Shown here piece after piece: positions 49,301-55,280 of a DNA stretch of 64,000 nucleotides (its first letter is position 1; every line of letters starts with the position of its first letter). Made by a program: the position numbers and the translations under genes. Below the pieces are notes generated by a model that saw only the letters and a list, made by a program, of their open reading frames with translations, searched no databases and was not told the origin of the DNA. The stretch spans positions 186,001 to 250,000 of the forward strand of contig NZ_JALPNU010000002.1 in NCBI RefSeq assembly GCF_030851345.1. The letters are read 5' to 3'. The stretch comes from Marinifilum sp. D714 (GTDB taxonomy: Bacteria > Bacteroidota > Bacteroidia > Bacteroidales > Marinifilaceae).

Positions 49301-49918
49301 GAGGCAACTGATCTTAAACTCGGGAAATATGAAGTGTCGGTGGTTGATGCTCAGGGTTGTACAGATATGTCTGAAGTAGAAATATTTGAGCCTGAACCAT
49401 TGGTTGCGGAAATTGAAGTAATTAGGCCAACTACTTATGATGCAATGGATGGGGCCATTGGGGTAAATATTACTGGCGGTGTTAAAGATTATTCATACGG
49501 TTGGCTCAAGGATGATTTATCCTTAGGATTTACATCTGAAACAATTGAAGATATTGACAGAGGTGTATATACGTTGGAATTGAAGGATGCCAATAATTGT
49601 CCATTAGACACGACAATTGTTGTTGAATATTTATTTGAACGCAGAATTCGAATACCAAAGGCATTCACGCCAAATTCAGACGGTTACAATGATTATTGGG
49701 ACATAGAAAGAATTGAATTTATCCAAAATTTGAAGATTGTTATTTATGATCGTTGGGGTAAGCCTGTATATAAATTTGCTGGTACTGGTAACGAATATAA
49801 AGGGGAGCCGTGGAAAGGCAATGATGGCAATATAAAACTGCCAATTGGATCGTATTATTACGCGGTGGAGGTTGAGGATGAAAAGCCAATGATGGGTACC
49901 GTAACCATTCTGAGATAG
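40361..49918 (+). CDS. Giant SprB-type adhesin with type B T9SS signal
   Basis: 3185 residues with a signal peptide (MKRYGIRLLLLILLHTVYVT). Five long modules of about 350-390 residues start near residues 25, 380, 727, 1093 and 1479, each opening with a W-x-G...NW...(C)(V/I)P(T/S) beta segment (for example YWTGNVDDNW, GCIPTRKDNVFF). An Ig-like linker (about 1855-1945) leads to about 14 SprB-type repeats (about 1961-3080; typical CFGDKNGEF...GG...YSYDWTGP). The end (from about residue 3095; IPKAFTPNSDGYNDYW ... YDRWGKPVY) is the gliding-motility-associated type B C-terminal domain used by the T9SS. It is expected on the cell surface, as an adhesin or gliding motor filament, exported by the PorU/PorV/GldJ system. 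A PorP/SprF gene follows 36 bases later. No enzymatic domain seen. Confidence 0.93.
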   Translation: MKRYGIRLLLLILLHTVYVTAEARDFYWIGGSGNFNDIQHWSDQPGGKVNPDALLPDKDDNVYFDEFSFPDPGAEVTITSVARCANMHWGNVKNMPTFKTDDNPAHYLVIYGGVTFSNQMVIDLDRPLYFRANTLGNIVDFGGNTFDGDLIFENNGGWRITNELNILDNDIQFNQGTLSIEAEVNCGRIISNTTISREVYLNSATINLNKPGESVFTFQTENLSVNAGNSTINVLSDNSSIEVSGSKMIDFYNLIFSGNSGAVLNTSLRANFNKLTFQKDGSLSGANDFQELEFTEGYSYIIDKDVQNVHVLFTAIGQCHAFINITGGATGGFISADGVALDYLKVRNVTATGKAALFNATNSYDLGATLGWNFGAPSSDDYTWNGDGGDNNWGNHENWDKDCVPSRNNNAIIPNGFTVNVNVPAECKDLEIQGTSTFEGNQNLEIYASLKATNAIWDFDGQTTLKGGGTISLNDAMSGAMLVDGKANTYTLVTALNVENELHLISGTLNAANFTIDVNRFVSKSSEPRTLNIANAKFDVNTGVLKAWHVEGTGFSFLGTGSEITLYQSGAEFYNNNTDGITYEKVQFHPQDNQVYLTNENAKDYPTFKELIFNGSAKFSGNHQFESVTLAAGKEYLFQPGSTQRLLTKDGFVASGTCADNISLRGDGGVASIESDVNTSNVEWVRVEDLTITGNVVPNEGGLNASKSIGVSNYDGWNFIDDLTGGDVYWTGNVDDNWFEAGNWDTGCIPTRKDNVFFEDVKVTGSSAVNISLRGQVAECNNMTWSTATNMTFSGDQPINIFGSLDMSGMAAGKNSFSGEMNFKAEKDPQTIDIGVVELISDLNFAGNEQEDGSWKAGSWSITSNLITTGKIDLKYGDLSTNGNEIESKEFYSNYGIDNIRSLNLASTILKVEKFEVSAEALTLTSGTSEIQMTKAGEFIVSAGDEDLAFYNLTFEESTGNAYVDIFADDVSFNEMVFNGNTYFRKPTPSKMSFSAKSIQMAVGKTYVFESRQEFEFENIIANGACEGTIDISGSDSDAAIFKAKTGVKEIEVNSVNLLNVHADPENVFIAKSSLDLGNTTGWKFKDEPKGKDLYWINGEGDWDDPNHWATSSGAKDTGGVPDGCVPTAKDNVFFDVNSFTGFDQNVRTGSGDIRCRTMDWTGSETARPNLIMGDTDISGVYIYGSFILNNTLEIDLSPMVNFYFRATEAQTINTFGYVFPNVVEFDGKDGEWTMNSNFQTEGDLFIRHGKLIANGNLVECKSLTSIETPAGINSRGLDIKNSNLIINGSEDVSGRSIYINFAEEAFEQGFEFLTENSTIRLKDNADVILLGSTLNSVSFNEIIFEKGGELNGGFSGLEVYASHLLFQGDGIIKGKKNSFGTLELERGFEYKLEKGRTITTDQLLVEGSCFAPIYLHSTKEGAGNETFIVSKSDVNGNFLELKDIHADVSGGIKYNASNSFDLGNTNGWTVDGAIAPIALYWTGNGADDNWNNHENWSRAIDGSEEGCVPTINDDVFFTSNSFFGSKLVELTTDAKCHSMTWNDDIDPDASFSVTAKLQMAGSMDLANSMTLDMQGTFEFIGDGLTDIKNVDFANKNLDGDIRFVGKDQKWNWQTGFITSGNLEIDEGSVSTQGFGFTVNQFKSLSLHDSDAVRSFDMTNSIVKVTSNNITSWSMIMNTTGGLTFTSTDSYITFENGGGIYCETDGEVRFGFVDFVDNGVINITSGADTEKGYFGSVRFMEEGKIFGNTEFLNLEFTLGYENNTIESGKTVTVVNDLKMEGVRCSYVFLKASTPGVRATLHKTADTFDKIYNAFFTDIQGTTGSGAIDHPVKYHYDGDNSTGFVLWNDPSGEDNPPSFEESFDKPREEWCSDVAVLDHVKGFPINSSTTFQWYYSVDGTAGTYTEIDGETNAVIEVDKNGFYKVEVRYGKNTVADDGTDCKIESTIEVALGEVSTVSLEITANNVKCFGQSNGQIIATVKKNATGNYPDYTFFWKSESGEDVDSADDKPNWTSTAFGLKPGKYYVTVADGKKCEFDAEVNVFDAYELLIDNIDTKDLTCYTVHEGEISIDASGGTGSLSYYLDNNLQASENITGLASGDYKVFVQDGNDCKTTEEDVSINSNPELIVDLNGSDLKCFGDKNGEFTPTVTGGVTDYSYDWTGPDGYSSTDSNISGLAGGLYKLTITDKVGCTTYKEHELNEPTELIAGELVVDDANCHGEKSGEIFVVGGQGTPDYRYFLDGVEESTGMFKSLAPENYVLRIVDAHGCIFEKEITVKEPNKIGFVIADIVLPSCEKSEDGIIHVTPYGGNDGYNYTWTGSNDYKSYEQNIENLISGKYALQITDKKNCSKTDTVKLDLGLSLQLGVVVEQHVEKAGTNQGVLALELFEGTMPYTFTVSGPSGTFSSPDNFDENNYLIENLAAGVYKVVATDASSCTTVEKSVIIEGPGQVFAYIDQVKPIGCIGSSDGELEAVVGGGSGTYTYSWTGPSGYSGSGKNISNLEPGTYSLSVSDGGNTANATFDLLPADPIIVSVKNFKNVSCYQAADGEIELLVDTGGADYTVEWTNDLGKGFLSSAKKIMNLEPGMYTYKVTTAKGCNVTGNQQITEPVDLNLTASNTDISIEGERDGLVSANFGGGTAPYTVLISGPKGYSHAELDNTSGTVSVNGLEMGVYEVAVIDANGCRIEDVTKVHEPTKLLLYTTSVTHITCPGGTEGAVNLAVEGASDPANLTFSWSGDNHFRSTDKDISNLNAGTYKVTVHDSGGDPGYEEQSLVIVVKEPDLLEVEINTRNVSCPGMTDGYINIQAKGGTPGYEYNWTGAGVEVNNEDQESLVAGIYTVSITDINGCRLEDVPIEITEPEKLMVSIGGSKDPTCYGLENGWIQLDISNGTEPYIIDWNNYGSVTQRIEELTRGVYDYTVIDDNGCSDSGSFTLNQPDTLIAEINDFTDVLCHGDGTGRALVEISGGTPDYKILWSDGQDTAEATDLKLGKYEVSVVDAQGCTDMSEVEIFEPEPLVAEIEVIRPTTYDAMDGAIGVNITGGVKDYSYGWLKDDLSLGFTSETIEDIDRGVYTLELKDANNCPLDTTIVVEYLFERRIRIPKAFTPNSDGYNDYWDIERIEFIQNLKIVIYDRWGKPVYKFAGTGNEYKGEPWKGNDGNIKLPIGSYYYAVEVEDEKPMMGTVTILR

Positions 49919-49954
49919 TAAAATAGAACTTTAAAACCTGACCATTATAATCTA

Positions 49955-51016
49955 ATGAGAAGAACATTAATTTTATTAGGTATTCTCTTGCTTGGAATTT
50001 TTCAAGTTAAAGCGCAACAATTGCCTCTTTACAGTCAGTATGTAGAGAATGGATTCTTGCTAAATCCTGCTATGGCAGGGAGTAGGATGTATTCGCCATT
50101 GCGACTAAGTTTGAGGCAGCAATGGGCTGGTGTTGAAGGAGCTCCTGAAACACAGGCCTTAAGTTTTAACAAGAATTTAGGTGACAAATGTACTACCTGT
50201 AATGTAATGGGTAATCCGCTGGCACGCAGAAATAAACAGCGTGGTGTTGGTGTTGGAGGCTACTTTTTTAATGACAAATATGGAGCTGTTTCTCGCACTG
50301 GAGTAGAACTTTCATATGCTTACCATTTGCAATTAAACAGGCGTCGATATGGCAAAGCTGGAACTAAACTTTCCTTTGGGTTGGGAGGTGTATTCTACCA
50401 ATATAAATTCGATGGACGCGATATACCGGTAAATGATCCGCTTTACACTGGATCCGATATGGTAACCTATGTGCCCGATGCTAACTTTGGGGTATATTTG
50501 TATAATGATGATTATTTTATCGGTTTTTCCGCTGCTCATTTATTCGAATCTTCGGTAAAGCTTGGCGACAACATTTACACCGATAATATCATGATGCGTC
50601 ATTTTTATGGTACTGCAGGTTATACTTTTCATTTAATGGATTTGGTGGATCTGGAGCCATCTGTGATTGTGAGAAAAACCATGAATTCAGATATGTATTA
50701 CGATGCAACATTGAAATTATACATCAATCATTTCTGGATGGCAGCATCATACCGATCAAACGATCAAATTGTGGGTATGGTTGGAGTAAGTTACAATCAG
50801 TATTATATCGGATATTCTTACGATCATTACACCAATAACTTAATCGCTGATAGTAGCGATGGTACTCATGAAATCACCTTGGGAATCAATTTTGATATTC
50901 CGAATAAGATGAAGCGTGAGAGTAGAATGCGTGAAAGAAGGGCGGCCGATAGAAACTTTAGTAAAACCAAAACACAACGTCATAAAAGAAAAAGTAAAAA
51001 CTATATTTTCTTTTAG
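49955..51016 (+). CDS. PorP/SprF-family type IX secretion partner protein
   Basis: 353 residues, signal peptide (MRRTLILLGILLLGIFQVKAQ), then an outer-membrane barrel with PorP/SprF features: LPLYSQYVENGFLLNPAMAGS at the start, LRQQWAGVEGAPETQALSF, and a later GVSYNQYYIGYSYDHYTNNL strand pair. SprF-like proteins are needed for secretion or anchoring of the SprB-like adhesin encoded next to them, so this is the probable partner of the gene ending at 49918. The C-terminal 30 residues are basic (KRESRMRERRAADRN and on), probably periplasmic. Confidence 0.95.
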   Translation: MRRTLILLGILLLGIFQVKAQQLPLYSQYVENGFLLNPAMAGSRMYSPLRLSLRQQWAGVEGAPETQALSFNKNLGDKCTTCNVMGNPLARRNKQRGVGVGGYFFNDKYGAVSRTGVELSYAYHLQLNRRRYGKAGTKLSFGLGGVFYQYKFDGRDIPVNDPLYTGSDMVTYVPDANFGVYLYNDDYFIGFSAAHLFESSVKLGDNIYTDNIMMRHFYGTAGYTFHLMDLVDLEPSVIVRKTMNSDMYYDATLKLYINHFWMAASYRSNDQIVGMVGVSYNQYYIGYSYDHYTNNLIADSSDGTHEITLGINFDIPNKMKRESRMRERRAADRNFSKTKTQRHKRKSKNYIFF

Positions 51017-51031
51017 GCTAAAAAGAATTTT

Positions 51032-51068
51032 AAATCCGGTAGCATACATAACTACCGGATTTTTTTTA
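51032..51068 (+). terminator. Hairpin terminator after PorP/SprF gene
   Basis: AAATCCGGTAG (51032-51042) pairs with CTACCGGATTT (51052-51062), followed by T-run. It ends the adhesin/PorP unit and sets the following gene apart. Confidence 0.88.
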
Positions 51069-51095
51069 TCTTCAAAATTCCTAAACATTAATTTT

Positions 51096-52448
51096 ATGCG
51101 CAATATTTTATATCTGCTATTCTGTTTAAGCTGTGTATTGGCAACTTATTCTTGTGATAATGACGATGGATTAAATACTGATCCTAATTTTCGAGTAAGT
51201 TTTTCAGTGGATACACTAAAATTTGATACACTTTTTACAGGACTTATATCAACTACTAAGCAGTTTAAGGTATATAACAAATCATCAAAAAAAATCAATC
51301 TGCAAGAGATCTATCTGCAAGATGAGAATTCACCATATCGACTTAATGTAAATGGAACAGCTGAAGAAAGGTTTGAAAATGTAGAAATAGGAGCGAATGA
51401 CAGTCTTTTCGTATTTGTGGAGGTTGATTTAAGGCCAAAAGATACTGATGAAGCAGTTTTGCTTGAAGATATTTTGGTGTTTAATGTAAATAACAACCTT
51501 CAAGGGGTAATTTTAAGCACTTGGAGCCAAGATGTAGTCTTAGTTGAGGAAGATGTAGTCGATTCGCAAAATTGGACAGGAAAACGGCCTTATTTGCTTA
51601 ATAAGCAAATTTCAATTTTCGAGAATGCTGAGCTTATCCTGGAGGAAGGAACGACTGTATATTTTGGAAAGAATGGAGGATTAGATATACATGGGACTAT
51701 AAAAGCAGAAGGGAGCTTTGAAAAACCTGTTTATTTTGGCAGTTCGCGATTAGAGGAATTGTATAAAAATGTACCTGGTCAATGGAACGGAATTCATATT
51801 CATGAAAGTAGCAAATCAAATCGATTGAGTCATTTTATTCTGGAAGATGGTATTAATGGAATTCAATATACTGGGAATAATGGGGATTTACAGTTGGCAT
51901 ATGGAATAATCAGAAATTTTACAGAAAATGGAATTGCCATTACAAATGCTAATCTGCAAGCGCACGATTTGTTGTTGGTAAATTGTGGAGACGAATGTTT
52001 AAAAGTTGAGGATGGTGAGCTTAATTTATTTCAATCGACTTTATACAATGCTTGGAATTTTGATATAAGAACTGTGCCGAATGTTCAGATTGCAAATTCT
52101 TCGACATATAATTCTAATATTGCTAATTGCATTATATGGGGAACTCACAGCGACGAATTTGTTGTTAGTAATACATCTGGACTAAAAGTAGAAAATACGC
52201 TCTTAAAACTAAGTAAATCGCTTCAGGATGAATATGCCTCGATTTTCTCAGACTGCATTTTCAATGAGAATCCTGAATTCACGTCTATTGAAGAAAAAAA
52301 TTATACGCTTAGTGAAACCTCTCCATGTATAAATACAGGGAAGCTTGAGATTGGAATAGAATATCCTAATGACCTTCTGAATAACTCGAGGACTGCTGAT
52401 TCAACTCCAGATATGGGGGCTTTTGAGTTTAAGGATAGTCAGGAATGA
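51096..52448 (+). CDS. Lipoprotein with probable right-handed beta-helix
   Basis: 450 residues from the ATG at 51096. The longer frame starting at 50916 overlaps the PorP gene and spans its terminator, so I reject it. Signal peptide ends in ATYSC (Cys20), a lipobox-like site. Residues 25-160 are a beta-sandwich-like region with DTLFTG...KSSKKINL (Ig-like), and the rest has a repetitive, Asn/Gly-rich beta-helix look (GTIKAEGSFEKPVYFGSS, GIQYTGNNGDLQLAYG, GIAITNANLQAHDLLL). Predicted to be an outer-membrane-associated lipoprotein. Function unknown; the last codons overlap the next gene by 4 bases (ATGA). Confidence 0.8.
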   Translation: MRNILYLLFCLSCVLATYSCDNDDGLNTDPNFRVSFSVDTLKFDTLFTGLISTTKQFKVYNKSSKKINLQEIYLQDENSPYRLNVNGTAEERFENVEIGANDSLFVFVEVDLRPKDTDEAVLLEDILVFNVNNNLQGVILSTWSQDVVLVEEDVVDSQNWTGKRPYLLNKQISIFENAELILEEGTTVYFGKNGGLDIHGTIKAEGSFEKPVYFGSSRLEELYKNVPGQWNGIHIHESSKSNRLSHFILEDGINGIQYTGNNGDLQLAYGIIRNFTENGIAITNANLQAHDLLLVNCGDECLKVEDGELNLFQSTLYNAWNFDIRTVPNVQIANSSTYNSNIANCIIWGTHSDEFVVSNTSGLKVENTLLKLSKSLQDEYASIFSDCIFNENPEFTSIEEKNYTLSETSPCINTGKLEIGIEYPNDLLNNSRTADSTPDMGAFEFKDSQE

Positions 52449-53497
52449 AACGAATATACCTTACCATTTTTTTGTTCCTAATTGGTTTTTATGTCTCTGC
52501 ACAATCTATATTAGAAGGAAGGGAAGAGAACAAGCGCGGTGATTTTAGAGCAATGTTTTACAATGTAGAAAATTGTTTCGATTGTTTTGATGATAGCTTA
52601 AAGCTGGACAATGAATTTTTATCCACTGGAGTAAGGAATTGGAGTTGGGAAAAGTACCAAAAGAAAGTCAATAAAATATCTAAAATAATAATGGCTGCAG
52701 GTGGATGGGAGTTTCCTGACATTATAGGCTTGTGCGAAATTGAAAATCGTTTTGTACTTGATGGTATTTTTAAATTCGGTCATTTGGGTAAAATAGGTTA
52801 CCAAATCATTCATAGAGAATCGCCTGATAGAAGAGGGATCGATGTTGCTTTGATGTATCAACCTGAAGTATTTAAACCAATAGATACTTCCTTTATCCAA
52901 TTAATTTACAATGGAGAAAAGGTATCTACTACCCGCGAGATTTTATATGTGAAAGCAAAGTTGCACTCCAGTGACACATTACATGTGTTTGTAAATCATT
53001 GGCCCTCGCGTTGGGGTGGACAGCTTGAATCGGAGCAAAAGCGTATTTCTGCTGCAAAATTGGTAAGGCAAAAAGTAGATTCAATTTATTTGCAATCGCC
53101 AAAGGCAAATGTCCTTATTATGGGAGATTTTAATGATTATCCGGAGAATGAATCCATATGTAAAACTTTGGGAGCTACGGAAATTGCCGACGAAATTAAA
53201 GATCAGCAATTGTATAATTTAGCCAGCGTTTTTGTGAAAAATGGAAGTATTGGCAGTCATAAGTACCAAGGGAAGTGGGGAATGCTCGATCAGTTTATTG
53301 TTTCGGGATCATTAATGAATAAATCTGCCGTTTTGTACTGCAACAAAGATGGAATGAGTGTGTTTGCACCCGATTTTTTATTGGAAAAAGATGAAACTCA
53401 TTTCGGATTAAAACCTTACCGAACATTTGTGGGGTACAAGTACCATGGAGGTTTTAGCGATCATCTTCCCGTTATTCTTGATCTCTGGAGGAGGTGA
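52445..53497 (+). CDS. Endonuclease/exonuclease/phosphatase family protein, exported
   Basis: 350 residues, signal peptide (residues 1-19, IGFYVSAQS). EEP-fold motifs: MFYNVENCFDCFDD (N), PDIIGLCEIENR (catalytic E), RGIDVALMYQPE, HVFVNHWPSRWGG (N/H), NVLIMGDFNDYPEN (D/N) and GGFSDHLPVILDL (terminal SDH). All catalytic residues are present. Exported EEP proteins in Bacteroidota may act on DNA, phospholipids or phosphoinositides; substrate not determinable. It overlaps the lipoprotein gene by 4 bases, so they are coupled. Confidence 0.93.
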   Translation: MKRIYLTIFLFLIGFYVSAQSILEGREENKRGDFRAMFYNVENCFDCFDDSLKLDNEFLSTGVRNWSWEKYQKKVNKISKIIMAAGGWEFPDIIGLCEIENRFVLDGIFKFGHLGKIGYQIIHRESPDRRGIDVALMYQPEVFKPIDTSFIQLIYNGEKVSTTREILYVKAKLHSSDTLHVFVNHWPSRWGGQLESEQKRISAAKLVRQKVDSIYLQSPKANVLIMGDFNDYPENESICKTLGATEIADEIKDQQLYNLASVFVKNGSIGSHKYQGKWGMLDQFIVSGSLMNKSAVLYCNKDGMSVFAPDFLLEKDETHFGLKPYRTFVGYKYHGGFSDHLPVILDLWRR

Positions 53498-53594
53498 TGT
53501 TAATTACTTGTAATTTAGCAGTTTATATATTTGCGTAAGAGGCTCTACTCAAGCTTAAATAATCACTTTAAAAATCCTGGTGCAGTGATGCTTG

Positions 53595-53655
53595 GTTTCT
53601 AGTCCGGAATTGTATGTTTTCCACACTAGATAATGTATGTTTCCAGTGCGGTAAT
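53595..53655. repeat. Three-copy 22-23 bp tandem repeat feeding into a hairpin
   Basis: GTATG occurs at 53612 and 53635 (period 23) and TTTCC/TTTCT blocks recur at 53596, 53618 and 53640 (period 22). The last unit is the left arm of the perfect hairpin at 53640-53676. Confidence 0.65.
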
Positions 53656-53682
53656 CGATCATTACCGCACTGGAAATTTTTT
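53640..53682 (+). terminator. Perfect 16-bp hairpin terminator
   Basis: Left arm 53640-53655, loop CGATC, right arm 53661-53676, then six T. It ends the lipoprotein/EEP unit; the converging hydrogenase gene ends at 53690 and lacks a U-run on its side. Confidence 0.88.
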
Positions 53683-53689
53683 ATAGATA

Positions 53690-55144
53690 TTAATCTTCTA
53701 AACTTTCAATTAAAGCAGCAAGATTTTTCTCGTAAAGTTTGCTTCCTGTTTTAGGATCAAAATTGGAACTTGGTCCGGCAATACAGCCGCCTTCGCAAGC
53801 CATTACTTCTACAAAATTCCCGCTGGTTTTACCCGTTTTACCAAAAGCCTTTAGCATTTTAATCTTTTTCTTATCTAAACCATTTACAATTACAGGTTTG
53901 ATATTCACGTAAGGCTTAACTTCTAGAACCGATTGTGCAACACCTCCGCTGGCTGCATAAGCTCTCCCATGATTCAAAATGCTTTTATCCAAAAGTAGAG
54001 GTTCTTCTTTACTAATTTCAATATTCCAACCATGAAATAGAGCTGAAAGTTCTTCAAATGTCATTACGTAATCAACATTTGGATCTTTCATTCCTTCACG
54101 ACGCTTGGCAATACATGGACCTATAAATACGATCTTTGCATTAGGATATTTTTCTCTTACAATTTCAGCTGCATAGTACATCGGACTCTTGGTTTCCGAA
54201 ACATATTTTTGAATTTCAGGAATGTGCTTTTCTGTAGCAGAAACATATGCAGGACAACAAGAAGTAGTCATAAACGGAGCTTTGTTTTCCAAACGTTCCA
54301 ATAACTCATCAGCTTCTTTTTCTGTTGTTACATTTGCACCTTTTGCAACTTCAATTACATCACAAAAGCCTAATTGTTTTATAGCACCTAATACGGTATC
54401 TGTGGTCGATTTGAATTGACCAATAACTGCAGGGGCAACAATTGCAATGGTTTCAGTCTCTTCATCTTTGATCGATTTCATTACATCCACAATTTGTGAA
54501 TTCTCCATAATTGATCCGAATGGACATGCAGTGATGCATTTACCACAATCAATACATTTGTCTTCATCGATTTGTTCGATACCATACTCATCTTTGGAAA
54601 TTGCACCTACAGGACAAGCATTTTCGCATGGAACAGGCATGAATATAATGGAGTGATAAGGACACACGTTCATACAAATACCGCAGTTGATACAAGTTTT
54701 AGGATCGATTTGTGCCTGACCATTAGCGTTCCAGCTAATTGCATTTTTCGGACAGTTCATCATGCAAGGATGTGCAACACAACCTTTACAAAGGTTGGTA
54801 ACGATGTATGAGTTTTTTACACATGAAGTACAAGCTTCATCAACAACGGTAAGAATTTTGTTGATAGGATTTTTTCTTTCTAGTGCTTCCTCGGCATATT
54901 CTGCCAGTGTTTTCAACTCATCTCGATCATCTTCCAAATCAAATCCCAAAAGAGGAATTAATTTTTCTTTAATGATAACACGCTCTTTAAAAACACAACA
55001 TCTATCAAGATCTTGTTTTCTTCGAGGTGCCATTTCTAAAGGGATTCGATCTAATCCTTCATTAAATTTTCCTTCATTAAAAAGTTCTGCCATTTTCGAT
55101 AACAGATCTCTTCTGATAATCATTGTATTATCAACGTAGGCCAT
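53690..55144 (-). CDS. Monomeric [FeFe]-hydrogenase with N-terminal ferredoxin domains (group B-like)
   Basis: 484 residues. N-terminal third has several [4Fe-4S] motifs (CTSCVKNSYIVTNLCKGCV-type, CINCGICMNVCP, CIDCGKCITACP). The catalytic domain has the three H-cluster signatures: TSCCP (C296, C297), GPCIAKR (C344) and ACEGGC (C450, C454). The variant GPCIAKR in place of MPCTxKxxE and missing SLBB/His-ligated clusters suggest the group B type often seen in Bacteroidota. Expected to reduce protons or oxidise H2 with ferredoxin during fermentation. Maturases HydEFG are not in the window. A good promoter lies at 55185-55214. Confidence 0.9.
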   Translation of the reverse strand: MAYVDNTMIIRRDLLSKMAELFNEGKFNEGLDRIPLEMAPRRKQDLDRCCVFKERVIIKEKLIPLLGFDLEDDRDELKTLAEYAEEALERKNPINKILTVVDEACTSCVKNSYIVTNLCKGCVAHPCMMNCPKNAISWNANGQAQIDPKTCINCGICMNVCPYHSIIFMPVPCENACPVGAISKDEYGIEQIDEDKCIDCGKCITACPFGSIMENSQIVDVMKSIKDEETETIAIVAPAVIGQFKSTTDTVLGAIKQLGFCDVIEVAKGANVTTEKEADELLERLENKAPFMTTSCCPAYVSATEKHIPEIQKYVSETKSPMYYAAEIVREKYPNAKIVFIGPCIAKRREGMKDPNVDYVMTFEELSALFHGWNIEISKEEPLLLDKSILNHGRAYAASGGVAQSVLEVKPYVNIKPVIVNGLDKKKIKMLKAFGKTGKTSGNFVEVMACEGGCIAGPSSNFDPKTGSKLYEKNLAALIESLED

Positions 55145-55184
55145 TGGGTGTATAATTATAAATAGTGAGATTGCTTAATTGCCG

Positions 55185-55214
55185 CAAAAGTAGATATTAT
55201 GTCGAGTATATCAA
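55185..55214 (-). promoter_or_regulatory. Promoter for the hydrogenase gene
   Basis: On the minus strand TTG (55212-55214), 19 bases, TACTTTTG (55185-55192): a full match to the Bacteroidetes consensus, 40 bases before the ATG. Confidence 0.75.
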
Positions 55215-55251
55215 CTGCTGCTTAACAAATTGAAATAGGTTATATAACAGA

Positions 55252-55280
55252 AAAAAAAAGTCCGGAAATATTTCCGAACT
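55252..55280 (-). terminator. Terminator overlapping the end of the nucleotidyltransferase gene
   Basis: AGTCCGGAAAT and ATTTCCGAACT (55259-55280) pair with one mismatch; the minus strand then has a run of U from 55258 down. The stem overlaps the TAG stop codon. Confidence 0.75.

Noticed and set aside
50916-51095. Longer start for the lipoprotein gene
   Set aside because: It would overlap the PorP/SprF gene and cross the terminator at 51032-51068; the ATG at 51096 starts directly with a lipoprotein signal peptide.
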